Part shown: positions 6,859 through 14,959 of the stretch, in pieces | How positions within the stretch are numbered: position 1 is the first letter of the stretch | Layout of the letters: each line of letters begins with the position of its first letter | Origin: Euryarchaeota archaeon UBA126 | Lineage (GTDB): Archaea > Thermoplasmatota > Poseidoniia > Poseidoniales > Thalassarchaeaceae | Length of the DNA stretch: 18,915 nucleotides | Direction: 5' to 3' | Assembly: GCA_002497025.1 (NCBI GenBank) | Contig: DAMG01000065.1 | Coordinates: forward strand, 1-18,915 | Translations under genes and position numbers: made by a program | The notes under the pieces: model-generated | Told to the model about the DNA's origin: nothing | Database searches by the model: none | The model's input: only the letters and a program-made list of their open reading frames with translations

Positions 6859-8775
6859 ATGAGATTAACATTGACAGAAGTAAAGCAAAGGGTATCCAAG
6901 TTAGTACCTGAAGACATTGACTATGAGGTCGAAGTAGAGGCAGGTTCGATTGCAATTATCACCAAACAGCCTGAAGCCTTCGGTGGAGCTGGTCATTCAT
7001 TAACTGTAAAAATTGCAAAAAATGTAAAGCGAAGAGTAATCGTAAGACCCCATCCAGATATTCTTGCCGATGAGGCCACGGTTCGACAAAAGGTCAACGA
7101 GATAATTCCCCCCGAGGCTGAAGTGAGAAATGTTTGGCTAGATCCTGCATTATCCGAAGTTACTCTGGAATGTGACGATCCCGCCTCTGCAGTCGGTCCA
7201 AAGGGCATCAATATCAAAAATCTCAGAGATGAAATTGGCTGGTTAGTATCAGTCGAACGTGCTCCTGCCTTTGAGAGCCGAACCCAACATGATATCCGTC
7301 GGTATAGAAAGGAATTAGCTGATGAAAGGAAATCACTATTGAGGAAATTTGGAACTAGGATTTATCGCCCTAAAAGAGCAGGTGAACCATGGGTTAGACT
7401 TACCGCTTTAGGATCATATCGAGAAGTTGGAAGAGCAATGCATTTGGTTACAACAAATGAATCACGAGTCCTCGTTGATTGTGGTGCCAAGCCAACCATG
7501 AATCGTAGTGAGGTTCAGCCATTCTTCAATGCTCCAGAATTACTTCCTTTGGATAATCTCGATGCAATCGTACTTACTCACGCTCACGTTGACCATATAG
7601 CCATGCTTCCAGTTCTATTCCGTTATGGATATCGAGGACCAGTATATTGCACACCCCCTACGAGGGATTTGATGACATTATTGCAAATGGATTACATCAA
7701 AGTCTCACAAGCAGAAGGTTCAGACCCTCCTTATTCAAAAGCAGATATCCAAGAATGTATCAAACACGTTGTAGATATCCGTTGGGGGGTTAAGACTGAC
7801 ATCGCTCCAGATGTTAAAATCACCCTCGAAAATGCAGGGCACATTCTCGGTTCTTCTAGTGTTTACATGCAGATTGGCGAAGGTAATTCTGAACATAGAT
7901 TATTATTCTCTGGTGATATTAAGTACGAAAAATCATGGTTATTTGATGCTGCAACAGTTAGGTTCCAAAAGGTCGAAACCTTGGTTATTGAATCAACCTA
8001 CGGAGGCGCTCAAGATTTCCAACCAAATCGGGCCGATGCGACACAGGAATTACAAGACCTGATCAAATTAGCTCTTTCTCGCGGAGGGAAGATATTCTGT
8101 CCAGTATTCGCTGTGGGGCGTTCTCAAGAAGTAATGATTGCAATTGATCAATTATTCAAATCCGGCGAGGTTAAACCGGTAACTGTTTGGCTAGATGGAA
8201 TGATTTCAGAGGCAACCGCAATTCACGCTAGCCACCCTGATTTTCTCAATCGTGAATTGCGCAGTAAGGTTTTGAAAGGAGGTGATGAAAACCCTTTCAA
8301 TTCCAGTTGGTTCAAGCAAGTGGATAGTCGAGAACAAAGAGAATCCTTACTTTACGACCCTTCTCCTTGCATAGTCTTGGCAACTTCCGGGATGATGACT
8401 GGAGGGCCAATAATTGAGTACTTCAAGCACTGGGCTCCAGAGACAAATAACACACTCTGTTTTGTCGGATATCAAGCCTCCGGCACCCTTGGAAGGAGAC
8501 TACAACAAGGCCACGCTGAAGTGCCTTTGATGGATAAAGGACAGACGCACATGGTTCCAGTAGCTTGCAATGTTGTAACCATCGATGGTTTTAGTGGCCA
8601 CTCCGACAGACGTCAATTAATGGACTACGTAAAGGCGTTGAATCCAACCCCTAGGAAGATTATTTGTCATCATGGAGACGCAAAAACATGTAATGCATTC
8701 CGTCAGGGACTAAGAGATGAGTTTAGAGTTCAAACCTATGCTCCCGACAACCTTGAAACACTTAGGCTAAAGTAA
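6859..8775 (+). CDS. Archaeal CPSF-type KH/metallo-beta-lactamase/beta-CASP RNase (aCPSF1)
   Basis: aCPSF1 (FttA) is a conserved archaeal endo/exoribonuclease that acts in transcription termination and mRNA 3'-end formation. The 638-residue protein has the expected order. Two N-terminal KH-type domains cover about 1-140, the second with GPKG at 113-116. A metallo-beta-lactamase domain follows with HAHVDH at 241-246, then AGHILGSSS and LFSGDIKY further on as metal-site motifs. Next comes the beta-CASP domain (VFAVGRSQEVM; SGMMTGGP), and the C-terminal SGHSDR and CHHGD motifs complete the active site. Start: an in-frame GTG at 6832 would add nine residues, but the ATG at 6859 has GAGGTG six bases upstream and gives the normal N-terminus. 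It follows psmB in the same direction. Confidence 0.96.
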   Translation: MRLTLTEVKQRVSKLVPEDIDYEVEVEAGSIAIITKQPEAFGGAGHSLTVKIAKNVKRRVIVRPHPDILADEATVRQKVNEIIPPEAEVRNVWLDPALSEVTLECDDPASAVGPKGINIKNLRDEIGWLVSVERAPAFESRTQHDIRRYRKELADERKSLLRKFGTRIYRPKRAGEPWVRLTALGSYREVGRAMHLVTTNESRVLVDCGAKPTMNRSEVQPFFNAPELLPLDNLDAIVLTHAHVDHIAMLPVLFRYGYRGPVYCTPPTRDLMTLLQMDYIKVSQAEGSDPPYSKADIQECIKHVVDIRWGVKTDIAPDVKITLENAGHILGSSSVYMQIGEGNSEHRLLFSGDIKYEKSWLFDAATVRFQKVETLVIESTYGGAQDFQPNRADATQELQDLIKLALSRGGKIFCPVFAVGRSQEVMIAIDQLFKSGEVKPVTVWLDGMISEATAIHASHPDFLNRELRSKVLKGGDENPFNSSWFKQVDSREQRESLLYDPSPCIVLATSGMMTGGPIIEYFKHWAPETNNTLCFVGYQASGTLGRRLQQGHAEVPLMDKGQTHMVPVACNVVTIDGFSGHSDRRQLMDYVKALNPTPRKIICHHGDAKTCNAFRQGLRDEFRVQTYAPDNLETLRLK

Positions 8776-8834
8776 ATATTGAATTTTGTCAGATATACAT
8801 CAAACTCAAACCCATTCGCCTTAGCCGACAGGTC

Positions 8835-10052
8835 ATGAGGATTGCACCCTGGGCCATAGTTTCAGTTGTGATTTTATCCTCAACACTCGCTGGTTGTATA
8901 CATACTAATGATACTCAAACAGTAGAAATTATCGAAGATGAACGATTAGAGGCATACAGTATAGTAGCACCAATTGATACCGGGATTAATGTGTATCATC
9001 AGCATTTTATTCTCAATGAAACACTACCCGATTGGATACTGAATGGTCTCGGCGTAACGATGTGGTGTAATATCACAAAAGAAGGTACTTGGGAAGAACG
9101 TTACGAAGCGGATAGAGAGACTTGCTGGGATATCATCACTTCTTCTGATATAGTATACTTTCCTGGAACCCGAATTATTGGTACAACACCAGATGATTCA
9201 ACGGATATTCCAATTCTAGATGACCCCTCAGATGGGCATGGTACTGCAGTTACAGGTTCTGTTTTGGATGCAAATCCAAACGCAATCATTTTCTTTGTCG
9301 AAGGATTTAGTGACGCAGCTGTACTTGCTGCAGCTAATCAACCCCTAGTAGACATAATCACCACTTCATTTGGCCCTATCGGCTCTATTCCAGTACCTGG
9401 AATTGAGGATTCAACAAGAGTAGCAGTTGTCGAGAATAATAAGATTCACACAGGAGCAGCAGACAACACACCTTCACCTGCCGTGCAAGATCCTACTGCG
9501 GGTCCACCCTGGTCAATCGGAGTTTCTGGATATGCAGAAGAGGATGATGACCAAAAGGAAACCATGAGTGGTTCTTACCCTGACATCGCAGCAGATTGGA
9601 CTCAGATGCTACCCAACCACGATGATATAGATGGATACCATCAAACATCTGGGACCTCATTCGCTACACCCAGAACAGCAGGAATCCTAAGCATGATCTT
9701 AACTATGCTTAGAGAAGATTCGGGAGATATGGGCACTGGTGCTTCTGAAGAAAGAGGTGGATTACTTGTTAACGGTACAAATCTCTCCATCTCTAATGAT
9801 GATATTCGTGATGCACTAAATCTGTCTGCGTGGTATCCGAGTGCATCTACATGGGATCCCACATCGGGGACATTACCGATTTCGCCGGTCGCTCCGTGTA
9901 CTCAGGTAGGTTGGGGTGTCGTTAATTTATCCAACATTCAACCTATTCATGATCATCTAGCCGGCATAGATTCCATGCCTCAACGGCCCGCAGATGTAGT
10001 CGCATGTATGGAAGCCAATCAAGCCATGAGGGAAGCATATTGGGGTAGCTAA
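8835..10052 (+). CDS. Subtilisin-like (S8) serine protease, predicted lipoprotein
   Basis: A secreted protease of the S8 family. The N-terminus is a lipoprotein signal: charged start, hydrophobic stretch, then lipobox LAGC with Cys21, so the mature enzyme would be tethered by lipid outside the membrane. The catalytic triad is visible in order: Asp48 in APIDTG, His135 in DGHGTAVTG, and Ser275 in TSGTSFATPRTAG; Asn211 (GAADN) is the likely oxyanion-hole residue. Between Asp and His lies about 85 residues, longer than in plain subtilisin (roughly 30), implying an inserted loop containing Cys78 and Cys97. No separate propeptide of typical I9 form is obvious. At 405 residues it is compact. Role: degradation of external protein, in line with the peptide-based lifestyle of marine euryarchaea (inference). 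Confidence 0.9.
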   Translation: MRIAPWAIVSVVILSSTLAGCIHTNDTQTVEIIEDERLEAYSIVAPIDTGINVYHQHFILNETLPDWILNGLGVTMWCNITKEGTWEERYEADRETCWDIITSSDIVYFPGTRIIGTTPDDSTDIPILDDPSDGHGTAVTGSVLDANPNAIIFFVEGFSDAAVLAAANQPLVDIITTSFGPIGSIPVPGIEDSTRVAVVENNKIHTGAADNTPSPAVQDPTAGPPWSIGVSGYAEEDDDQKETMSGSYPDIAADWTQMLPNHDDIDGYHQTSGTSFATPRTAGILSMILTMLREDSGDMGTGASEERGGLLVNGTNLSISNDDIRDALNLSAWYPSASTWDPTSGTLPISPVAPCTQVGWGVVNLSNIQPIHDHLAGIDSMPQRPADVVACMEANQAMREAYWGS

Positions 10053-10063
10053 CCCATTTACAT

Positions 10064-10432
10064 TTACAATACGGGTATATCGAACCCATCCTCTTCTGGA
10101 TTTGGGACTTCTTTATTTGAATTCAATTCAATGTCTTCTTCCTCGACTAATGTTTTTGCATGATTCTTATCCCTATCCCACCATGCGTTTCGATTTAGTG
10201 CCAAAGCGAGTGCTGCTGGGGTGAGTAGTAAGGAAATCCATACCTCGAGTGTTATCGAACCAGTATCGATAAATGAGTAAATCGAAAAAGCGATTAGAAG
10301 CATAAATGCTAACCAACCGATGGCGATTCGAGGGCTTTGCATACTAGACCCTAGTGTTCTTGTTTGATTAGGAATGCCCTTATTTTCGTCAAATAGAAGT
10401 CTTATTGTCCATTTATCGGTATAGGACAACAT
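10064..10432 (-). CDS. Small two-helix membrane protein, function unknown
   Basis: Not recognised. The 122-residue protein contains two hydrophobic helices, about 37-54 (IAIGWLAFMLLIAFSIYS) and 61-79 (LEVWISLLLTPAALALALN), followed by a cytoplasmic-type acidic tail with NRNAWWDRDKN and many Glu/Asp. The upstream ATG at 10432 is only 28 bases from the ATG of the divergent zinc-ribbon gene, leaving little promoter space; an internal ATG at 10342 would give a 92-residue protein that starts just before helix one. It converges on the protease gene with 11 bases between stops. The coding call rests on an uninterrupted frame, sensible membrane topology and the fit between neighbours. Confidence 0.6.
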   Translation of the reverse strand: MLSYTDKWTIRLLFDENKGIPNQTRTLGSSMQSPRIAIGWLAFMLLIAFSIYSFIDTGSITLEVWISLLLTPAALALALNRNAWWDRDKNHAKTLVEEEDIELNSNKEVPNPEEDGFDIPVL

Positions 10433-10460
10433 CTTGAACCCTGACTTTACAGGATGTCAT

Positions 10461-10898
10461 ATGACGGGCAATTGGCTACTACTTCGGTGTAAATGCGGCC
10501 AGTCGTTCGGGGCCCGACAAGGAACTCAAGCATCCTGCAGTAGATGTGGTGAATCTAGCCAAATTACTACCACCGCGGTTTTTACAGATTCTACTCAACT
10601 AACCGATGCGGTGGCAAATGCAAACCTTCCTTCAGAAATAAGCCAGGAAATAACGAATAAATTGAATGAAAAAAAGCGCAAGCAATTGAAGACTAGAGAT
10701 ATAGCAAACGCTGGAACAATTCAAAGAATACTGAAGCAATCAACAGATGAAAGAGGCGTGTTAACTTTGCAATCACTACGAGAATGTCTCGACATAGAAG
10801 GAGTTACTGAACCATCCGCTGAACAAATTATTGGAATGGCCGAACTGCAGGGAGTAGTCCATAGAGCTGGCCGAGATGAGTGGAAATGGTTAGCGTGA
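10461..10898 (+). CDS. Zinc-ribbon protein with helical / winged-helix-like C-terminus, unknown function
   Basis: The 145-residue product begins with a zinc-ribbon: CKCG at 10-13 and CSRCG at 26-30, so the four ligands would be Cys10, Cys12, Cys26 and Cys29. Next comes a charged helical region with a lysine/arginine patch (NEKKRKQLKTRD). The C-terminal segment (about 95-145; LTLQSLRECLDIEG then EQIIGMAELQGVVHRAGRDEWKWL) has the helix-helix-strand look of a winged helix. This suggests nucleic-acid binding, but the family is not recognised; DUF5817-like zinc-ribbon proteins of haloarchaea are a possible comparison. The frame is also open to a TTG at 10434, but that would nearly abut the divergent gene, so the ATG is preferred. 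tRNA-Pro begins 37 bases downstream. Confidence 0.7.
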   Translation: MTGNWLLLRCKCGQSFGARQGTQASCSRCGESSQITTTAVFTDSTQLTDAVANANLPSEISQEITNKLNEKKRKQLKTRDIANAGTIQRILKQSTDERGVLTLQSLRECLDIEGVTEPSAEQIIGMAELQGVVHRAGRDEWKWLA

Positions 10899-10935
10899 AC
10901 TCCATAAAGTCAACTCAGGTGGCCAAGTTACTCAC

Positions 10936-11013
10936 GGGCCTGTGGGTTAGTCTGGCCTATGCTAGATGGTTTGGGACCATTTGACCCTGGTTCAAATCCA
11001 GGCAGGCCCACCA
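10936..11013 (+). tRNA. tRNA-Pro (anticodon TGG) with encoded CCA
   Basis: The cloverleaf can be drawn completely. The acceptor stem GGGCCTG pairs with CAGGCCC and is followed by discriminator A and a genome-encoded CCA. The anticodon stem GATGG/CCATT closes the loop TTTGGGA, giving anticodon TGG, which reads proline CCN codons. The T arm is CCTGG-TTCAAAT-CCAGG and the variable loop is TGAC. The D arm has the weak T13-T22 and G10-T25 oppositions that I know from other archaeal tRNA-Pro sequences. No intron. A CATAAAG at about 10904-10910 lies near -30 and may be its TATA box. A T-rich CCTTTCTT just after the gene could end transcription. Confidence 0.97.
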
Positions 11014-11046
11014 ACCTTTCTTCAATATGCGAAAGCGATTGCAATA

Positions 11047-11808
11047 TCAAAGGAATTTTTTGATTGCTTCAATATCAAATAGCGAAACTGCTACTGACAA
11101 TGCTTCCTGTTTATCAAACCATTTTGCTTCCTCTATTTCGTCATCTTTTGGAACTATTTCCTCGGCAGAAATATCTGCTTCACACTTATAGGTAAATGAA
11201 AGCCAACATATACCGTCGGGAGTGAAAATCTCCTGTCTGATTATCGACTCGGAATTAGTTCCATATCCTTCACTAGATTCTCCGATTGGGTCAGGGATGC
11301 GGATGTTGATACCTAACTCTTCCAGTGCTTCACGTTCAGCACCTACACGGGGGTGTTCCCCATAGTCAACGAATCCTCCTGGTAATGTCCAACAACCGGT
11401 AAAAAATCCTCGAGTTACTTTTGCCATTAGTATTTGATTTGAGGGATTTGTTATGACAACCTTGCTAACCACTCTATGTAGGGTTCGATAAACCGATTCT
11501 CGAGCGACAGGATCAACTTCACTATCGCTAATTACCGCATCTTTCCAAGCCCATTCCCCCGGCCAAGAAATTTCAGGAGTTGCGATAATCACTTCATGCA
11601 TTTCTTGACCTAATCTGAATTGGTTTGTTCTTTTTTCCTTCCAGGTTAATCCCATTTCTTCTGCTTCTTCGGGAGTTGGAAGGCGAATGGAGAATCCTCC
11701 CTCTCCTTTCCTTCCCATTTGAGGGATTGCGGGCCCTTTACCTTGTAAATCAACCAAGAGTAACTTACCATCATGCTCGAGATGAATGTGACGACGTGCC
11801 TCGTTCAT
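11047..11808 (-). CDS. NUDIX hydrolase with unassigned N-terminal domain
   Basis: Hydrolyses a nucleoside diphosphate linked to another group; substrate unknown. The 253-residue protein has a complete Nudix box (G-X5-E-X7-RE-U-X-EE-X-G-U) from Gly145 to Ile167, with Glu151, Arg159, Glu160, Glu163 and Glu164 all present. WTLPGGFVDYGEHP before it is typical. The first 110 residues are not recognised; they contain a polar strand-rich part (HIHLEHDGKLLLVDLQGKG) and could help select substrate. The TTG at 11811 is one codon before the ATG at 11808; the ATG, with GTGAT just upstream on this strand, is preferred. A perfect inverted repeat 44 bases upstream may be an operator. The gene lies downstream of mdh on the same strand, 89 bases away, so it probably has its own promoter. 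Confidence 0.88.
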   Translation of the reverse strand: MNEARRHIHLEHDGKLLLVDLQGKGPAIPQMGRKGEGGFSIRLPTPEEAEEMGLTWKEKRTNQFRLGQEMHEVIIATPEISWPGEWAWKDAVISDSEVDPVARESVYRTLHRVVSKVVITNPSNQILMAKVTRGFFTGCWTLPGGFVDYGEHPRVGAEREALEELGINIRIPDPIGESSEGYGTNSESIIRQEIFTPDGICWLSFTYKCEADISAEEIVPKDDEIEEAKWFDKQEALSVAVSLFDIEAIKKFL

Positions 11809-11851
11809 CAATCACTGCGAGCCGGCCTAAGAAAATGAAACCGCCGGGTCA

Positions 11852-11864
11852 TTAGTACTACTAA
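11852..11864. promoter_or_regulatory. Perfect inverted repeat upstream of the NUDIX gene
   Basis: TTAGTA and TACTAA are separated by one C. The site lies 44 bases before the ATG of the NUDIX gene and 34 bases beyond the mdh stop, in the 89-base spacer where the NUDIX promoter must be. Its symmetry and place fit a dimeric regulator site; this is inference. Confidence 0.3.
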
Positions 11865-11897
11865 CCGATGATTTAGAATGAATTTTCGTAACACTGA

Positions 11898-12893
11898 TTA
11901 CAACAATTCACTAACTGCATCACGTTCTTCAAGCAATGCATTCACATTTTCATCTATTTTTTGTTGGGCAAATTCATCTACAGACAAGTCTTCAACGACA
12001 ATCATTTCTCCATTCTCACATCGGCATGGGAAACTAAACACTAGCCCCTTTGGAACTCCGTACCAACCCTCCGAAGGTAATGCCATCGACACAATGCGAC
12101 CATCAGAACCTTGCCACCAGTCCCTCATGTGGTCAACTGCAGCAGAAGCAGCTGATGCGGCGGAGGAAGCACCACGTGCTACTATGATCTCCTTACCACG
12201 GGTTGCAACGGTATCCAAAAACGCACCTTGTAGCCATTCATTATCGAATAATTCGACCACTGATTTACCGTCTACCTTAGCAAATCTAGGGTCAGGATAC
12301 ATTGTGTTTGAGTGGTTACCCCAAATGAATACGTCTTCTACCTTTGATGCAGGTACTCCTGCTCGCTCTGCTAGTTGACCGACGGCGCGGTTTTGGTCCA
12401 GCCGAGTCATCGCAGTAAATTGTCTATTAGGGATATTTGGAGCGTTAGCGGATGCGATTAGCGCATTTGTATTACATGGATTACCTACAGTAATTACTTT
12501 CACATTTGGTGATGCTACGGCATCTATTGCTTTGCCTTGACCTACAAAAATAGGTCCATTCGCTGCAACAAGGTCAGATCTGTCCATGTCTTTAGTTCGT
12601 GGTCGAGAACCGACTAAGAAAATTGCATTAGCATCGTTAAATGCTACCTCTGGATTATCGGTGCCGATGATGTCGTGTACTAATGGGAAGGCAGAATCTC
12701 TTAATTCCATAATCACTCCATCAAGGCGTTGCATTCCGGGAGGTATTTCCAGTAATTGTAAAATTATGGGTTGATTTTTCCCAAAGCAGTCTCCACTAGC
12801 AATTCTCCACAATAAGGCATAGCCGATGTTACCTGCTGCTCCAGTGATGGCGACTCTTATCGGTGCGTTTGTTTCTTTATCCATAGGTCGCAT
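11898..12893 (-). CDS. mdh: Malate dehydrogenase (cytosolic / Thermus type)
   Basis: Interconverts malate and oxaloacetate with NAD(H) in the TCA cycle. The 331-residue protein belongs to the cytosolic-type MDH group (eukaryotic cytosolic, Thermus, many bacteria) rather than the LDH-like MDH common in archaea. Evidence: nucleotide motif TGAAGNIGYALL at 17-28, LLEIPP in the region that sets NAD preference, the mobile loop GSRPRTKDMDRSDL with its substrate arginines, TRLDQNRA with the catalytic aspartate, and WGNHSNTMYPD with the catalytic histidine. Length is normal. The ATG at 12893 has GAGGG (12900-12904) six bases upstream on this strand; a second ATG three codons in is a weaker choice. Divergent from the CPBP protease gene. 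Confidence 0.96.
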   Translation of the reverse strand: MRPMDKETNAPIRVAITGAAGNIGYALLWRIASGDCFGKNQPIILQLLEIPPGMQRLDGVIMELRDSAFPLVHDIIGTDNPEVAFNDANAIFLVGSRPRTKDMDRSDLVAANGPIFVGQGKAIDAVASPNVKVITVGNPCNTNALIASANAPNIPNRQFTAMTRLDQNRAVGQLAERAGVPASKVEDVFIWGNHSNTMYPDPRFAKVDGKSVVELFDNEWLQGAFLDTVATRGKEIIVARGASSAASAASAAVDHMRDWWQGSDGRIVSMALPSEGWYGVPKGLVFSFPCRCENGEMIVVEDLSVDEFAQQKIDENVNALLEERDAVSELL

Positions 12894-13003
12894 TTGTTAC
12901 CCTCAATAGTTGGGATGAGAATTACATCCTTAGCCTTTAGTGAGTGTTAGGTTCGTTGAATGCCGCCCTAAGACTAATTTTGCACAGTTTATTCGCTAGT
13001 GCT

Positions 13004-13684
13004 ATGGAGAAAGTCACGAGGGCAATTTTCGCACTGATACTCGTGTCAGTAATGCCTACGATCTCTATAATATTCACCTATTCTTGGAGTGAGTCTGAAT
13101 TACAAGGTCAAATATTCTTTATTTTTGCAAAATTATGGTATATTCTCATACCTGTATATTGGATATATCGAATTGAGAAAAGTAGACTTATGTTAGGCGA
13201 AACCAATTCTAATGGGAGGACTGAATCATTAATTTCAGGAATAATTATTTTTGTTGTTATTGGAGTAATTTTCCTAATGTTTGGTGACACCATTGATGTG
13301 GAATTAATGAAACAAGAAATAGGTCCCACAGGATTATTGAATTTCCCATTATTTATTGCTGGGATGGTCTATTGGATAACTATCAATAGTCTAGTAGAAG
13401 AATTTGTTTTTAGACAATTTATTGGCGACAGACTTCTTGAGATAACTGGTCGAGAATCTATTACGGTATTTCTATCGGCGGCGATTTTCACTTGTCATCA
13501 TACAGTACTTTTGAGCCTATATTTCGAACCATGGCAGAATGTAATAGCAAGTCTTGGTGTGTTTATTGCAGGTGTGACATGGTCAATATTGTGGCTACGT
13601 CACCGCTCTCTTTTCGTTTGTTGGTTATCTCATGCAATTGCCGACTTAGCGGTCTTTGGGATAGCCTACCTAATACTCTTCTAA
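13004..13684 (+). CDS. CPBP-family intramembrane metalloprotease (CAAX protease-like)
   Basis: An integral membrane protein of the CPBP/Abi family, related to Rce1-type CAAX proteases. The three signature motifs are visible: EE-X3-R in LVEEFVFRQF, FTCHH (F-X3-H) in the next helix, and the LSHAIADL histidine near the end. These histidine and glutamate residues would bind the catalytic metal. I count about six hydrophobic helices. Substrate unknown; in archaea the family may remove sorting tails or act in peptide maturation. Start: a GTG at 12944 would give 246 residues, but the ATG at 13004 begins immediately before helix one (MEKVTRAIF) and leaves 110 bases for the divergent promoters, so I prefer the 226-residue form with moderate confidence. 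Confidence 0.85.
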   Translation: MEKVTRAIFALILVSVMPTISIIFTYSWSESELQGQIFFIFAKLWYILIPVYWIYRIEKSRLMLGETNSNGRTESLISGIIIFVVIGVIFLMFGDTIDVELMKQEIGPTGLLNFPLFIAGMVYWITINSLVEEFVFRQFIGDRLLEITGRESITVFLSAAIFTCHHTVLLSLYFEPWQNVIASLGVFIAGVTWSILWLRHRSLFVCWLSHAIADLAVFGIAYLILF

Positions 13685-13762
13685 TTGCAAGGCGATATTT
13701 TCGATGAGGTAACTAATCCGTTTGGTTCAATAATCTAATTCCGGTCGCAATGTACAACCGAC

Positions 13763-13779
13763 ATGAGCCTATGGCTCAT
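13763..13779. promoter_or_regulatory. Perfect palindromic hairpin before pntAA
   Basis: ATGAGCC and GGCTCAT form a seven-pair inverted repeat around TAT, ending 19 bases before the pntAA start. An A/T-rich element TCAATAATCTAATT at about 13727-13740 could be the TATA region, which would put the hairpin in the 5' leader. It could be a regulator site or an mRNA stem; neither is shown. Confidence 0.35.
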
Positions 13780-13798
13780 TGGGGCGAGTGTGACTTGA

Positions 13799-14959
13799 AT
13801 GAGACTAGGTGTGTTGAAAGAACCTGAAGGCGAGACAAGGGTTGCAATCGTACCGAAATCACTCCGTAAATTAAGCAAGTCTGGATTTGAAGTAATTGTA
13901 GAATCTAATGCTGGTATTGCTGCAAACCATTATGATTCCGAATACGAAGAAAACGGTGCAACCATATCAAACAGATTAGAAGTGCTAAATTCCCCCCTCA
14001 TTATTTCCATTCATTTACCTGATGTATCCGAACTTCAAGCAGGTCAGGTTATTGCTTGTGTGGCAGATCCTTTTCGTCATCCTGAAAAAGTACAAGCTTG
14101 CTTAGATTCAGGAGTCACACTCCTGTCAATGGATATGATTCCTCGAAGGTTGTCAAGAGCACAATCAATGGATGTTAATTCAAGTCAAGACAATCTAGCA
14201 GGGTACAAAGCGGTACTTCTAGGAGCTGCCTCAGTTCCTAAGGGGATTCCCATGATGACCACATCTGCGGGAACGGTCAGACCTGCGAAAGTTGTGATTA
14301 TGGGTAGTGGCGTTGCTGGTCTACAGGCGATTGCAACCGCAAAGAGACTAGGCGCAGTAGTATATGCATCCGACGTAAGGAAGTCCGCTGCAGAACAGAT
14401 AGAGTCTGTTGGTGGGAGATTTATTGAGGTTGATGGTATGGATGATTTCGAAGATGAATCTGGTTATGCAAAACCACTCACTCCGGAATTCATTCAGAAA
14501 GTAAATGACACGGTTTGCGGCGTCGCTTCCGATGCCGATATCATCGTGACAACTGCTAGAATTTTTGGACGACCAGCACCTATCACAGTACCAAGTAGTG
14601 CCGTATCTTCTTTCAAGTCTGGTGCTGTTATCGTTGACATGAATGCTGACGTCGGAGGGAACTGTGAAGACACTGTTGCAGGTGAAACAGTTGTCACAGA
14701 AAACGGTGTGACAATAATTGGAGTGAAGAATCTCCCTGGCACTTTGGCAAACACAGCCTCGATGTTGTATTCCAACAATCTAACCACTTTCATAACATCG
14801 ATTTTTACTGATGGTGAATTAGAAATTTCAGATGAAGACGATGTCTTAGTAGGCGCCCCTGAAGGCGATGACTTCTACGTTCCAGGAATGGGTGGGGTGC
14901 TAATATGTTCAGATGGGAAAATACATCCTAAACAGAGTAAACTAGGAGGTGTATTGTAA
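13799..14959 (+). CDS. pntAA: NAD(P) transhydrogenase alpha subunit part 1 (domain I, NAD-binding)
   Basis: Soluble NAD(H)-binding domain of proton-translocating transhydrogenase, which uses the proton gradient to reduce NADP+ with NADH. The 386-residue protein begins with the alanine dehydrogenase/PntA-type MRLGVLKEPEGETRVAIVP. It carries the family motif S-R-A-Q-S-M-D...SSQDNLAGY (119-136) and the Rossmann loop GSGVAG (169-174), followed by Asp192 in YASDVR at the strand-2 end. The region around 282-330 (VDMNADVGGNCE, LPGTLANTAS) is also standard. The alpha chain is split, as in Rhodospirillum rubrum: this gene holds only domain I, the membrane part is the next gene. Its stop TAA and the next ATG share one base, so translation is coupled. 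The ATG has GTGAC five bases upstream. Confidence 0.95.
   Translation: MRLGVLKEPEGETRVAIVPKSLRKLSKSGFEVIVESNAGIAANHYDSEYEENGATISNRLEVLNSPLIISIHLPDVSELQAGQVIACVADPFRHPEKVQACLDSGVTLLSMDMIPRRLSRAQSMDVNSSQDNLAGYKAVLLGAASVPKGIPMMTTSAGTVRPAKVVIMGSGVAGLQAIATAKRLGAVVYASDVRKSAAEQIESVGGRFIEVDGMDDFEDESGYAKPLTPEFIQKVNDTVCGVASDADIIVTTARIFGRPAPITVPSSAVSSFKSGAVIVDMNADVGGNCEDTVAGETVVTENGVTIIGVKNLPGTLANTASMLYSNNLTTFITSIFTDGELEISDEDDVLVGAPEGDDFYVPGMGGVLICSDGKIHPKQSKLGGVL

Noticed and set aside
10936..11046. tRNA-Pro as an integration site for a mobile element
   Set aside because: No second copy of the tRNA 3' end, no integrase and no atypical flanking sequence are present in the window.
11878..12378. A 166-codon plus-strand open frame across the mdh gene
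   Set aside because: Antisense shadow of malate dehydrogenase, with serine-rich low-complexity translation typical of the complement of a real gene.
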